From NCBI GenBank assembly GCA_016630955.3, contig CM049996.1, positions 620,001-684,000 on the forward strand: 64,000 nucleotides of DNA. Direction: 5' to 3'. Position 1 is the first letter of the stretch, and each line of letters starts with the position of its first letter. Shown one piece after another: positions 11,308-22,407 of the stretch. Both the position numbers and the translations under genes were made by a program. The notes under the pieces were generated by a model that saw only the letters and a program-made list of their open reading frames with translations, made no database searches and was not told the DNA's origin. The stretch comes from Didymella arachidicola (Eukaryota; Ascomycota; Dothideomycetes; Pleosporales; Didymellaceae).

Positions 11308-13013
11308 TCATATCCACTCAGGAGGTCCACGATCATTTCGCACCGGCAGCACAGGTGACGTTCGACGGAAGCTCTGCCCAGATACCCTCCATCCTATTCT
11401 GGGTGAGAGCTTGATTCGGATCTTCTTGGCTTCTCCCCGACCCTTGTCTCCAGTCGCAGGCGCAAGCTTATCTTGAGTCTCCTTCGGCAGCCCATAGATA
11501 AGCGCCGGCATGGCTGAGGTTTTCCATAACCCCACTCCGGCAGTGTCCTTGGAAGTTTTGATGATAGTCGATACTAAGAATGCGGACGTAAGGACCAGGA
11601 GCATCAGTGGAAAGACCAACCACTCCCAGCGCACCAAGATATATATGTTTTGATCGTAAGAGTTGCCGGGAATCTGCTTCCTGCTCACCGAGGAGCGTAG
11701 CTGGTGCGTCACCGCTTGTACGAGCTGATCTATGTGCTTCGACACGTTTGCGTGAAGCCATGGGTTGTACTCGAGGTATCGGTTCCATGCTGGTCCATTG
11801 TCCCAGATCTTGTAGCGCATGACCGGTTGAGTGGAAGAATTCTTCGTGGCCGTAGTGAACGAAGGGAAAATGTCGGTGAAGCCTTGTATGACTGCGGAGG
11901 CAGTACCGTTTGAGGCCCCGTATGCCTTTCTGGTGCGGTCGGTATTCTCAAAAGATTCTATGTTGATGTCTTGCGCGTATATTATGTCTGTATAGTTCTC
12001 GGATGAAGTTGACACGTAGTGTGAGTCCCAAGGGAATGGCCCAGGTGTAGTGTTCTGAGCTGTATCGACGATATTTTCGGTATATTGGGCCCACGCGTAA
12101 GACGACGGCAGTGTTTGTACGCACCATGACAGAGCACACTCATGGGCCACAGGTGGAATCGCTGCGTAAACACTTTCGGCAGTACCATTGTTGGCGGCTA
12201 CAATTATAACATCCATGAGGGTATTCCGCAAGTGTTTGAAGTTGATTGAGCCATTGCCGTAGAGTGGTTCTCGAGTCAAAAGTGTTGTGAGCGGAAGGGT
12301 ACGTGAAAGCAAAACCTCATCAATTCCAGAAGGATGCGAGGTGTCGTTGATGTATCCGGACATCGTAATCGGCTTGTTGCTCGTACCGTTGAGGAAGTAC
12401 CCACACATACTGCCAGTCGGATATCTGCGCGAGACATCGAACCCGCCTTGAACCTCCGACCTCCAATCAACCTCACCTTGTATACAGGCATAGCTGAGCA
12501 AGTTGGAGACGTCCTGGCATTGGTTGCAAATGGCTAACGTTTGGTATACTGGCCAAGTACAGTTACTCGTTGGACAAGACTGATGAAGTCAGCAACGAGT
12601 GATAAATAAAGTGTATATGTACTCACGAGTGGTATATCAGCACAAGCACCGCCGTTAAAAAACCCTGCAATGGTGCCATTGCCATACGAAAATTTCTCAA
12701 TAACGAGGAACAAGTCCGGATCATCCGTGGCAATTTCTGAGCTGGCCCTGAACTGCTTGCCAAAGCCAATGTCATAACGTACTGTTGTGGATATCTCGCT
12801 GAGAATATCGAGCAAGGCAGGTCTGGATGGAAGATCTATCACCCTTTAGAGAAATAAATCATTTGCCAACAGTAGCAGGACAAGCATGGCACCCAGAGCG
12901 GCCAGCGACCTCCCTCTCGGTCGAGATTGGCTGAAGTTTGACTGGGCACGGTACTGAGCGCTCATGCGCTGTCGCTGCGGCTTGAGGTGTGGTGGAAAGT
13001 GGCCCGACATCAT
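11308..13013 (-). pseudogene. DUF3176 membrane protein, copy C, with internal deletion and nonsense mutation
   Basis: The start (MMSGHFPPHLKPQRQ, ATG at 13013) resembles copies B and D. After about 30 residues the sequence jumps to GRSLAALGAMLVLLLL, which in other copies lies ~165 residues in. The N-terminal helical region and first two membrane segments are deleted (junction near 12915-12930). A TAA at 12848-12846 follows (Gln in other copies, so CAA to TAA). Beyond it the frame is open, with an intron after DIPL (donor GTGAGT at about 12626, acceptor just before TCTTGTCCAACG), then the cysteine block, glycosylation-rich loop, terminal membrane segment and GPPEWI end. Confidence 0.8.
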
Positions 13014-13412
13014 GAGTCACGGCATTCTGCGGAGACGTTGCCTTCTATCTATGTTAATATAGATTACCACTAGATATTTGGCGTGCAGAAAAATTTATCA
13101 AGTGCCGACCTGCAGTTTACATGGTACACTGCAAGCCTAGCGTCACGGAGCGCTACGTTATCGCTGAAAGGCGTTGGTGTAAGCGCTCCGCGCGGTACAT
13201 TAAGCGGGCGGCTACGCACTTCATGCCATACGCTCGGAAAGAACAACCATGAGTGCCAGGATGACTAATAAATCAAAGTTAGGCGGAGTGGTTGCCATGG
13301 GTGATTCGGGAGAAATTTAATTCATGCGAGAATCACAGTCCTCATTCATATCCACCTTTGTGTTGGCTGGTTCTGCTTCACAGGTGAGAGCGGAGACTTC
13401 AAAAGAACCTGA
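13014..13412. other. Spacer upstream of copy C
   Basis: No gene is seen. Positions 13147-13190 match the block at 8022-8063 upstream of copy A, and a GGGCGGCTACG motif (about 13206) recurs upstream of copy D (about 15889). These are the best candidates for shared promoter elements of the family. Confidence 0.45.
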
Positions 13413-15564
13413 TCAGGAACTCTTCAACCAAAATCCGGCAACAATCTCATCGAAGCTGTCTGGTTTGATCCACCCGGGCGGGGGCTGCGCTTTTCGTAGC
13501 GGCAACACCGGCGATCTATTGAGTAAGCTTTGTCCCGACACCCGCCAACCCATGTTTGGCAACAGCTTGATGCGCACAGTCTTCGTCTCGTTATTTTGCC
13601 ACATTGAGGCTGATTGAAGATGATATTGGGTCTCCTTTGGGAGACCATAGATAAGTGTCGGCATTGCAGAGGTTTTCCAATGACCTCCGGTTGAACTATC
13701 CGATGTTTTGACGATAGTAGCAGCGAGAAAGACGATGCTGAGCATTAGCAACGCCAATGGAAAGGTCAGCCACTCCCATCGCACATCAACAAAGACGATA
13801 TTGCTGCACGCCTGCCCTGTGATGATGCTGTTATTGGTGCCAACTGATCGGACCATGTTTGACATAGCTAAAGCGAGCTTCTCCATGTGCAGGGTGATGT
13901 TGTTCGGTGCGAGCCATGGGTTGAAGTGGAGTCTTCGGGAGTATGCTGGGCCGTCTTTCCAGGTCCAGAACCTGAAGATTGGTTCTGTGTGACTGTCTTT
14001 CGTAGTGTAGAAAGAAGGAAACACGTCGTCAAATATTGCCATGATATTATAGACGGTGTCATTATTCATTCCGAAGTTCAAAGACTCGGTCTTCTCGGTC
14101 GAGTCATCTACCGATATCTCAATATTTTCTGTGTAGTACATATCTGTACCATTCGCAGCCGGTGTACTGAAAGGGATCGTGATCCATGGAAAGGGACCTA
14201 TTGTGTTGTTCGTATGCACTGAAACAACCTCCTCTCGGTAGACGCCGTAGGTATGTGTGGATCTCAGTGTTTTGACGCACCACGACACTACACATTCCTG
14301 GGCTACAGGTGGCTCGCCTCGATATACAGAGGCGGCAGTACCATCTGCTGAAGAAACAATAAGTACGTCGGTGATAGGATTGCGGATGTCAGGGAAGTGG
14401 ATTGATCCGTAACCCCTTAACGGCGTCTTATCGTAGATGGACAGCATTGGTGTGGTTCGAACCACAAGAGCATCTGCAGGCTCGGAAGTTAAAGGGTCCA
14501 GCTTGTATCCGGACATTAGTACTGGAGACTGTCCACCGGCATTCAAGAAATAGCCACACATCGTGGCTTTGGTATATGTTGCATTAGCAAGGTATCCTCC
14601 GATAAGATCCGAAGTCCAATCCACCGATTCGCTAGTACAAGTATATGTCAAATAATTGCTGACGTCGGCGCATTGACTGCATACTGCAAGGGTCTCATAA
14701 AGTGGCCACGTGCAATTACTTGTTGGACGTGACTGCCTATCACATCAGTAGACGCGTCGAGTGAGGTGTGGATTGGCTTACGACGGGTACATCAGATGCT
14801 GTACCATTAACAGGCAGAGTCGCCGGTGTTCCGTCTCCATAGAAAAAGTGATTGGCGACTAGTGTGAGGTCTTTGTTGCTCATGGCTTGTGGAAGCTTTT
14901 TGCTGTAGATGGTACCCAGGTCGTTTTCGTACCGGACAGTACGTCTCAGTATACTGACTTCCTTCTGAAGAGTTGATCTCTCGGGAGTATCGATCAACTG
15001 TTGGAGAAAGGAGTCAATCGCCATTAGCAGCAACACCAACAAGGCACCGAGAGCAGCCAAAGACCGGCCTTTCGTTCGGTACAAAAGCATCGCTGCTCCC
15101 CATGGCCCCCTAGTAGCCTTGTTAAATATTTCAAAATCCCACATCGTGTTGGATTTGCTGAACCAACTCCACTTGAGCTGACCAAGAGCTTCAGTGGTTG
15201 GAAGGATGAGAGCAGCTGACGCCACTTTTCCCAGTATATTCGCCAAGGTCAAAAGGCCTCCCTGTTCAGCCAGGCGCTTGTCTTTTATAACCACATAGAT
15301 TATTATGATGGCTCCAAGACATACCGTGCTGATGAAGCAGCTCGCTATTTCGAATAGCCACCGTTTGAATGGATTCCTGGAAGTGTTGTATTCCGCAAGC
15401 TTCCTCTCCAGACGCTGCGTAAGATCGAGGCTCTCTTTGCTGACGGTACTATAAGATCGATGTGACTCAGAATGCTCACGAACATCATATGATGAGTCAT
15501 GTCGGGATTCAGATCGTGGGTCTGGCCGCTGCGGCTTGAAACGTGGCGTGAAAGATTCTGGCAT
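13413..15564 (-). CDS. DUF3176 membrane protein, copy D, intact
   Basis: Exons are 15564-14782 and 14732-13413 (49-bp intron, phase 0, directly after the VPV codons that correspond to DIPL), giving 700 residues. The ATG at 15564 (MPESFTPRFKPQR) is chosen by alignment to copies B and C. Order: basic N-terminus; RLERKLAEYN helix (51-60); membrane segments at about 70-93, 108-126 and 169-185; a ~380-residue loop with many NxS/T sequons and paired cysteines; a fourth membrane segment at about 573-595; a basic tail. The sequons imply that the loop is lumenal or extracellular. Oddities: the first Cys of the conserved SCPTSNCTWP block is Arg, and the stop codon used after GWI in A, C and G is lost, adding 18 residues. 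Function unknown. Confidence 0.85.
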
Positions 15565-16154
15565 AATCGACGGAGAAAGTTTTCGCAAAGTGGGTAAGTA
15601 TTATTCTGTAGGCAATGTCTCAGGAGTAGAAGCGATTCGACAGTTTCGGGATGAAGTTCGAACTTTAGGCGTAGGAGATATTCTCTGCCTTCTTGTTGTT
15701 CGTCCAGTCCTTCGGTGGAGTGGCTATAAATATCGCCGTAATGTTAGATCCGCGGCCTACCCTCAATAGGAGCAGGGACCATGAAATAATCTGTACCTTA
15801 GGTCAATAGTTCCCAATGCGCAGCCAAGCGATAGCGCTAGCATATGCTCGAGCCTTCCTCAGCCAGCATTTAGCGCCGCCAACAAGAGCCGGGCGGCTAC
15901 GTGCACGTGATATGGAATCTTCTCAAGAGAGCAGCAGAAACATTGTGTGGATCGAAGCCTGTTCGGTGAATCAATCATAAAATAGGCAGACGCAAAGGGC
16001 AGTTCATGAATTGCTAGGTCTCTGATAATCGAGTCAGAGCAAAGCTATCAGAACGAGTCGAGGCAAGATCATTAGAAACACGTAGTTTCTAACCCTGAAG
16101 TTCTCTTCATACACAACCAGAGGTCACGTTGGCCTCAAGCACAGGAAAATTCAT
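15565..16154. other. Spacer upstream of copy D
   Basis: This is the presumed promoter of copy D. It contains a GGGCGGCTACG motif near 15889 shared with the region upstream of copy C. No gene is recognised. Confidence 0.35.
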
Positions 16155-16470
16155 GTAAAGACTCCGAGATATCTCGCCAGATATCCACCACCCTATCTTC
16201 AGCAACAGTTTGATGTGGAGCTTCTTCGTTTCTGCTCTCATCGTGTCCGTGACAGTTACGACTAGCTTTTCTTACGCCTTTTTTTCTATGATAATGTTAG
16301 CATGGTTGAAAATCTCTAACACCCCGCCCCTTGTTCGCCTTTCGATGTCTTGACGATAGTCACCATTAAGAATACGAGGTTCCGCACAAAAAGCACCAGT
16401 GGAAGAGCAAGCCGTGCCCAATTATCGTGAAAACATTTCACGCGCGTAAGAGCTTCCACGTACGGACACT
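16155..16470 (-). pseudogene. Remnant of an eighth DUF3176 copy (C-terminal part)
   Basis: Reading the minus strand, LVFLMVTIVKTSKGEQG (about 16400-16350) matches the last membrane segment of the family (LVFLVATIIKTS in copy A). KKLHIKLLLKIGWWISGE (about 16223-16170) matches the C-terminal KVRIKLLP..GWRVSG block. The stretch between still aligns at DNA level with WKTSAMPTLIYG but is out of frame and has stops. Nothing of the N-terminal part remains. Confidence 0.7.
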
Positions 16471-17047
16471 CGATCACCTTTCACGGATCGAATCTGTGAA
16501 GACTGAGAGATGTGGATCAAATCGAACCCTATCAAGTGGGATCCATGGATGTGATGAGATCCCTTCCTTGAGCGGATTAGCTCCAATATGTGGCTATATA
16601 CTCTGATCGGACGATATGAGGCCGAGCGATGCTCGTTGATCGAATTCCCAGATCAGAAGTACTGATCTGACCGGTTTCCTTCGCGATAAAATCGTATTTG
16701 TCGTCGCCGTGGCGAGCCTTTGCGCATGACAGGTAAACTCGTTCGGCTTCATCAAGGCATTGAGAGTCAATACGCTGATCTGAGGATTTCCAACATTTCA
16801 TGCGCAATAGCGCGTTCGTGATGTTAGTAATGCCTTCGTAAACGTAGGGGTACAGGAGGATTCGTCCATAGAGGGTTTGATGCACTGTTGTGGCCCATAA
16901 ATCGCGAGTCTCTTTGTCAAATCTCGTAATTTACATGGCCTTCAGAGAATCCTGGAACCGGTTCTACTTTTCCCAATGATTATGTTGTAGGTAGTATAAA
17001 AGCAGTAGAGACAATTATGTCAAGGATGTTGACAAAGATGGGCATAA
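16471..17047. other. Spacer up to the copia insertion, no supported gene
   Basis: A 102-codon minus-strand frame (16885-16577) has a protein-like composition but no family I recognise, and no similarity to DUF3176. It could be a scrap of an unrelated gene. Confidence 0.3.
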
Positions 17048-17052
17048 CTTCC

Positions 17053-17174
17053 TGTTAGCCAGCATCACGTGCTCTGTTACATAATCATCTGTAGGGTGTA
17101 TATTCCCTCTTCCCCTCATTAGATAGAAAACAACCTAGTCCCTCTTTTCTACGCCTGGCCTCTGCCCGCACACA
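17053..17174 (+). repeat. Left LTR of the copia element
   Basis: This 122-bp repeat begins TGTTAGCC and ends CGCACACA. Solo copies of the same LTR occur at 25347-27335 (minus strand, interrupted) and 28493-28614. Confidence 0.95.
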
Positions 17175-17192
17175 GTTATGAGCCCGGTTTGC
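17175..17192 (+). other. Primer binding site, initiator-tRNA half type
   Basis: Directly after the left LTR the sequence GTTATGAGCCCGG is complementary to GGGCUCAUAAC, the anticodon-arm sequence of fungal initiator tRNA-Met. Drosophila copia likewise primes from an internal fragment of tRNAi-Met rather than its 3' end. Confidence 0.6.
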
Positions 17193-17398
17193 ACCTCTTA
17201 GACTGCGCTACTCAGCACTAAAACAGCTCTAGACGTGTAACTGACAACGACTACGTTCACTTCTACCTCGTTTTGTCTACTGACAGCTGATCAGCGTCAA
17301 AGACCTTTCTAGTCGACAGCCATCAGGTGGTGTCGCTAACGGACCAGAACTGCTGCTCTGTACAGAGATCAGTTTGGTGATTAATCACGAAGATCACG

Positions 17399-20300
17399 AT
17401 GTCGTACAACGACGCTGGAGTCACACGAGTGACCGTTATACTGGATAAACCAGTCGATTGGGAGTCATGGTTCCAGCTACGACGAGAGAAAGCCGTCGTA
17501 GATGCTATTTGGAAGTACCATGACATCTCGAAACCACAGAGCGAGCTACCGAAGCTCGAAGAACCTATCAAACCACTGCCCAGCGATGTCAGAGCTGGAG
17601 CGACAGCGATTGCCCAGCTGGACGCAGGCCAGCAGGCAGTGTACAGTGATCTCCTCCACGACTGGAGATATGAAAGAGCAGAGTACGCGAAGAAAAAGCA
17701 GAAGGAAGGCGAACTTCTTTTGGATATCAGCCGTACGATTGCTGCTCGTCACCTTTACCTCATCAACGGAAAAGATGAGGTGTACGATCGACTGATCGCT
17801 CTCAAGAAGCAGTTCGCGCCGACAACTGCTACACGAACCAGAGAGCTAATCGTCAAGTATCGATCTCTGCAGGAAGGCCCTCAGAGTCGCGATCTCGAGC
17901 AGTGGCTCGACGACTGGATTCACATTACGAATCAGTGCAGGGAAGTAGACCTTCCTGAAACAACGGGCTGTCGAGCTCAGGAGGATTTCCTGTCAGCTAT
18001 CAGGACGATCGCGCCAGAATGGGCAGGATCATCGCATCATGATTTAATCATGAAAGAGACAGCAGGCAAGACGAATGAAGTTCAACCGGTGGCAGACTAC
18101 ATCGCTCAGTTCAGAATCTATTACCGAAGAATCGGACCTACTGCGGCATCACTTGGTACGTTTGCGTCATTAGGTGTATCAGCCAAGTCAGAACAGCATC
18201 AGAAGGAGCAGAGATCATCGAGATCAGCTCCATACAAGCCAGAATGTATCTGCGGGAGCAAGCACTGGTATAGAGAGTGCTGGTACCTGTTTCCAGATCA
18301 TCCGAAGAGACCCGAGGACTTTCAACCGGCTAAAGCTGTGCAAGACCGAGTAGCAGCAGCCTTGAAGGATCCAGAGCAAGTTAAGAGAATCAATAAGCTC
18401 CTAGCTCGGCACGGCAAGAGAGTAAAAGGCACAGATGAGACGCTCACACTTGATGGTGGGAAGAGCAGCGCAAGCTTTGTCACCTACAACAGCTTCTCTG
18501 TCGCACAGGTACAGCAGAAGGCTTTGCCAGCGATACGTAATCGATGGATACTCGACCCAGGCTCGAATATTCACGTATGCAACTCGACGAGATTTGGCTG
18601 GCAAGAGACACGGAAGGCAAGACCTCATGAGATGGTCTTAGCAGGAGACTCAACCTTGGCGATACAGGCCTGGGGAGAGGTGACGTTCAGCGTTAACCGG
18701 CCGAACGGTATAGGCAAGATTCAATTGTCTAACGTCGCACTTGTAGAAGGCTTCCTTACAAACGTTGTAAGCCTCTCACGATGCCGAGAGATAGACGTGC
18801 AGTTCGACTCAGGGAGAGATGCAATGTATCAGAAGCATCCATCAAACGTCATCTGTTCGCTTAAATACGCAAATGGGCATTGGATTGTCGACGCTGAAGA
18901 AAATGATCGCCTAGCTCTGAGCAGCTTCGCGGCGACAGTACGGCGAGCGTACAAGCCATCGCGAGAAGATCGACGTCCAATTCACACATCCCATGTCGAA
19001 GCTCATGAGATGTTTGCACACGCTGGCAAGGACGTGATTGACCATCTGAGTAGGAATGTACAGGGTATAACTCTTGACAAAGACGCCAGAGCTCCAAGGA
19101 TGCACGAGTGTGAGACCTGTATACAATCAAAATCGGCAGCTCAGGTCAGCAGACGCGCGTCAGATGATCATGCGACAAGGCCTTTCTATCGAATAGTCGT
19201 TGATCTTGTACAGCTCATACCGACTGGAGAAACATGCTACAATGGAGATCGCTACCTGCTGCATGCAGTATGCGAGTACTCAAAGTGGCACGAAGCAGTG
19301 ACTCTTGCGAACAAGTCACTACCAGTAGTGATAGCAGCTCTCAAGGCGCTGCTACACAAGATTGAGCGACAATACGGGTACACAGTCATTGTGCTCAAAG
19401 TCGATGGGGATCGTGGCTATGGCCTCGAACTCTACAGAATCGCGAGGCAAGCAGGCCTCAAGATTGAGCTGCGTGCTCCTGACACGCCTGAGCAGCTTGG
19501 AGCTGCAGAACAAGCCGGAAACATCATCATTACGAAAGCAAGATCGCTCCGCATTAAGGCAGGTCTACCGAAGTCTCTATCAAATGAGCTAGCGATCACG
19601 GCGACAAAGATCACGAATGTAACGCCTACGAGATCTATTGATTGGAAGACGCCGTACGAACTCGTTCACGGCAAGCAGCCTTCAGTCGCGCACTTCTCCC
19701 AGATTGGGTGCAAAGCGTACACGCTTAACAAAAAGCTGAAGAAGGCAGATAAGCTAGAGTCTCGTACATTCGTTGGATACCTTGTAGGGTATGACTCATC
19801 AAACATCTTTCGCATCTGGCTGCCGAAAAAGAACCAGGTGATACGTGTGAGAGATGTGATATTCCAGAGAAGCAGCCTCTACAACGACCATGAGAAGGCT
19901 GAGAAAGAAGATATTATGCAAGAAGAGATTGAGATCCTCAATATACTGCATACAGCGGAGGCAGAGGCAGATCAGGAAGTAGTAACTGAGCTACAACAAC
20001 GTCAGCAGCTTTCTAAGGATCAGAGCTTTCTGCCCACACCAGAACCGTCAGATCGCGGTACTGTACCACCTCAGGAGTGGACAGGCAATGACAGAGATCT
20101 AGACCGAGCTTCCGAGCCGGCAGAACAGATCAGTGTGGAAGATCAGCAAGGCGCTGAAGATCAAGACACTGGGGAACAGATTCAAGATCAACTGCTTGAT
20201 GAGCCGCAGACGCATCACGAAGATGATAGATCTACAGCCAAAAGCAGCGGAGACGGACCACTACGGCCAGCTGTGACGAGCAAGCGAGACCGTCCACGAA

Positions 20301-22189
20301 AGCAGCCATCAACATGGGCAAAAGGATGGAGCAATACCGAGGACTACGTACCAGATCGTCGACAGAACAACGCTCCAAAGATGGCAGACCCATCAATCGT
20401 GAGCAGCAACATCATTACGGGTAAAAGAACCAGGAAGCCACCAGATCATGCTCTAGCTACGTACTATAGAGCATTTGCAGTAGCAATGAACCCGACAGCC
20501 CCATCAAAGCTCACAGGAGAAATGCCAAAGCTACGATTACATCGCGACCAATTGCCGGATCCACCAAAGCGATGGAAGGATCTGAACAATCATCCATTTG
20601 GCGCTGAGTTTGCACAGGCAGCACGAGCTGAGCTTGATAGCTGCTGGGCAAAAGACTGCTTCAATCAGACAGAGGCAACTGCAGCGACAGCAGATGCTGA
20701 GGTTCTACCCTTGATGTGGGTATTCACGTACAAATTTGACGAAGATGGATACCTATACAAGTTCAAAGCGCGTATATGCGTACGAGGAGACATGCAAGAG
20801 GCTTGGGGAGACACCTACGCGGCAACGCTAGCAATTAAAGTCTTTCGAGCCCTCATCGCGTTAGCAGCAGCATTCGACCTACAGATGTTTCAGTTTGACG
20901 CCATGAATGCTTTTCTCAACGCGAGATTGCCACGCAAAATGTACTGCCGTACGCCAGAAGGATTTACAGACGAGCTTGGAGAGCTACTTGAACTACAGCG
21001 CGCTCTCTATGGCCTCAAAGAAGCTCCATTGCTCTGGTACCAGGAGCTATCATCGACCTTGAAGAAGCTTAGCCTAGAGCCAGTGCCAGGAGTGCCATGC
21101 TTATACACGAATGATCACTTGATCGTATTTTTCTACGTGGACGATATTGTCGTTCTTGTTCACCCGCTCAACAGGGGCTATTACCAGACGTTCAAGCAGC
21201 AGCTGCTTACAACGTACGAGATCCGTGAATTAGGCGAGCTGAAGTGGTTCCTTGGTATCCGCGTAATCCGCGAGGAGCTCAGTCGCTCTATCTACCTGAC
21301 TCAAGACTCATTCATCAATAAGATTGCAGCAAAGTTTGACCTGAAGTCAAGCGTAAGATGTCCAGATGTTCCCCTAAGGGACAATGCCCTTTTGCCATCA
21401 ACAGAGGAACCAAGTGCTGCGCGAACTCAAAGGTACCAGCGGCTAGTCGGCTCACTGGCTTACATTTCGACTTCGACACGACCAGACGTCGCGAGAGCAC
21501 ACTCAGTACTTGCACGTCATCTGCAGAATCCCGGGCAGAAGCATATGTACGCAGCTTGCCATGTATGGAGGTACCTGATAGGCACGAAACACTTGGCTAT
21601 TCGAGCGTCCGCAGATAAGCAGCAAGGCATAACGAGCATCACAATGCTATCCCAGCAAGAGCACGAGCATGAGCCTCTCTTCTATGGTGCATCAGATGCT
21701 GCTTTTGCCGACGAGCCAGAGACGCGACGCAGCTCTCAAGGCTATATCTTCAAGCTGTATGGACTGCCTGTTGATTGGAAGGCGACAGTCCAACGATCAG
21801 TCACGAAATCGACTACAGAGGCCGAGCTACTCTCTCTATCAACAGCCGGATCAGAGATGGAGTGGTGGCAGCGCTTCTTTAAAGCGATCCAGTTTGACCC
21901 AGAGTTAACACCAGCACTGTGGTGTGATAACCAGCAAACTGTCTTAATCGCAACAAAGACAGCTGACAAGCTTCAGACGAAGCTGAAGCATGTAGACGTA
22001 CACCATCAATGGGTACGCCAGGAGGTAGCAGAGGGCAGACTGCAGGTAGATTGGAAGGCTACTGCAGAGATGCCAGCTGATGGCCTTACGAAGATCCTTA
22101 GTCGTCAGAGACACGCCAACTTTGTACGCCAGCTAGGACTAAGCGATCTATCATCCAAACTGCGAGACAGATCAGATTCAGGTCTGTAA
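17399..22189 (+). CDS. Copia Gag-Pol polyprotein, intact (1596 aa)
   Basis: Domains in copia order: Gag with a short zinc-knuckle-like CICGSKHWYREC (about residue 282); aspartic protease with DPGSN (about 384); GAG-pre-integrase HHCC finger (AHEMFAHAG...CETC, about 530-580); integrase catalytic core with Asp (VVDLVQ, ~601), Asp (VDGDRG, ~669) and Glu (LGAAEQA, ~702); reverse transcriptase with FQFDAMNAFLN and the YVDD box (~1247); RNase H with GASDAAFADE and TEAELLSLS near 1430-1490. Integrase before reverse transcriptase defines Ty1/copia. No frameshift separates Gag and Pol and no stop interrupts the frame. The protease motif has Pro where most have Ser or Thr, so its activity cannot be assumed. 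Confidence 0.95.
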   Translation: MSYNDAGVTRVTVILDKPVDWESWFQLRREKAVVDAIWKYHDISKPQSELPKLEEPIKPLPSDVRAGATAIAQLDAGQQAVYSDLLHDWRYERAEYAKKKQKEGELLLDISRTIAARHLYLINGKDEVYDRLIALKKQFAPTTATRTRELIVKYRSLQEGPQSRDLEQWLDDWIHITNQCREVDLPETTGCRAQEDFLSAIRTIAPEWAGSSHHDLIMKETAGKTNEVQPVADYIAQFRIYYRRIGPTAASLGTFASLGVSAKSEQHQKEQRSSRSAPYKPECICGSKHWYRECWYLFPDHPKRPEDFQPAKAVQDRVAAALKDPEQVKRINKLLARHGKRVKGTDETLTLDGGKSSASFVTYNSFSVAQVQQKALPAIRNRWILDPGSNIHVCNSTRFGWQETRKARPHEMVLAGDSTLAIQAWGEVTFSVNRPNGIGKIQLSNVALVEGFLTNVVSLSRCREIDVQFDSGRDAMYQKHPSNVICSLKYANGHWIVDAEENDRLALSSFAATVRRAYKPSREDRRPIHTSHVEAHEMFAHAGKDVIDHLSRNVQGITLDKDARAPRMHECETCIQSKSAAQVSRRASDDHATRPFYRIVVDLVQLIPTGETCYNGDRYLLHAVCEYSKWHEAVTLANKSLPVVIAALKALLHKIERQYGYTVIVLKVDGDRGYGLELYRIARQAGLKIELRAPDTPEQLGAAEQAGNIIITKARSLRIKAGLPKSLSNELAITATKITNVTPTRSIDWKTPYELVHGKQPSVAHFSQIGCKAYTLNKKLKKADKLESRTFVGYLVGYDSSNIFRIWLPKKNQVIRVRDVIFQRSSLYNDHEKAEKEDIMQEEIEILNILHTAEAEADQEVVTELQQRQQLSKDQSFLPTPEPSDRGTVPPQEWTGNDRDLDRASEPAEQISVEDQQGAEDQDTGEQIQDQLLDEPQTHHEDDRSTAKSSGDGPLRPAVTSKRDRPRKQPSTWAKGWSNTEDYVPDRRQNNAPKMADPSIVSSNIITGKRTRKPPDHALATYYRAFAVAMNPTAPSKLTGEMPKLRLHRDQLPDPPKRWKDLNNHPFGAEFAQAARAELDSCWAKDCFNQTEATAATADAEVLPLMWVFTYKFDEDGYLYKFKARICVRGDMQEAWGDTYAATLAIKVFRALIALAAAFDLQMFQFDAMNAFLNARLPRKMYCRTPEGFTDELGELLELQRALYGLKEAPLLWYQELSSTLKKLSLEPVPGVPCLYTNDHLIVFFYVDDIVVLVHPLNRGYYQTFKQQLLTTYEIRELGELKWFLGIRVIREELSRSIYLTQDSFINKIAAKFDLKSSVRCPDVPLRDNALLPSTEEPSAARTQRYQRLVGSLAYISTSTRPDVARAHSVLARHLQNPGQKHMYAACHVWRYLIGTKHLAIRASADKQQGITSITMLSQQEHEHEPLFYGASDAAFADEPETRRSSQGYIFKLYGLPVDWKATVQRSVTKSTTEAELLSLSTAGSEMEWWQRFFKAIQFDPELTPALWCDNQQTVLIATKTADKLQTKLKHVDVHHQWVRQEVAEGRLQVDWKATAEMPADGLTKILSRQRHANFVRQLGLSDLSSKLRDRSDSGL

Positions 22190-22285
22190 ACAGAGGGTCC
22201 TACAGAGTAAGACGTCTAGCTTTGGAGACGCAAGACGCTCATTTACAGCTTTCGTTTCTTGCTATTCACTCAAGCTGGGGGGGTG

Positions 22286-22407
22286 TGTTAGCCAGCATCA
22301 CGTGCTCTGTTACATAATCATCTGTAGGGTGTATATTCCCTCTTCCCCTCATTAGATAGAAAACAACCTAGTCCCTCTTTTCTACGCCTGGCCTCTGCCC
22401 GCACACA
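22286..22407 (+). repeat. Right LTR of the copia element
   Basis: Identical to the left LTR by eye, and followed by the CTTCC target duplication (22408-22412). Confidence 0.95.

Larger units (their letters stand above)
17053..22407 (+). mobile_element. Complete Ty1/copia LTR retrotransposon
   Basis: Two 122-bp LTRs (17053-17174 and 22286-22407), TG...CA-ended and identical by eye, flank one long open reading frame. The 5-bp target duplication CTTCC is present on both sides (17048-17052 and 22408-22412). A primer binding site follows the left LTR, and a G-rich polypurine tract (GCTGGGGGGG, about 22274-22283) precedes the right LTR. Identical LTRs and an unbroken polyprotein mean a recent insertion that may still be competent. 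It sits between the eighth-copy remnant and copy E of the DUF3176 array. Confidence 0.95.

Noticed and set aside
16577..16885. 102-codon minus-strand frame as a gene
   Set aside because: No recognisable domain, intron, promoter or paralogue; lies in decayed DNA between the eighth DUF3176 remnant and the copia insertion.
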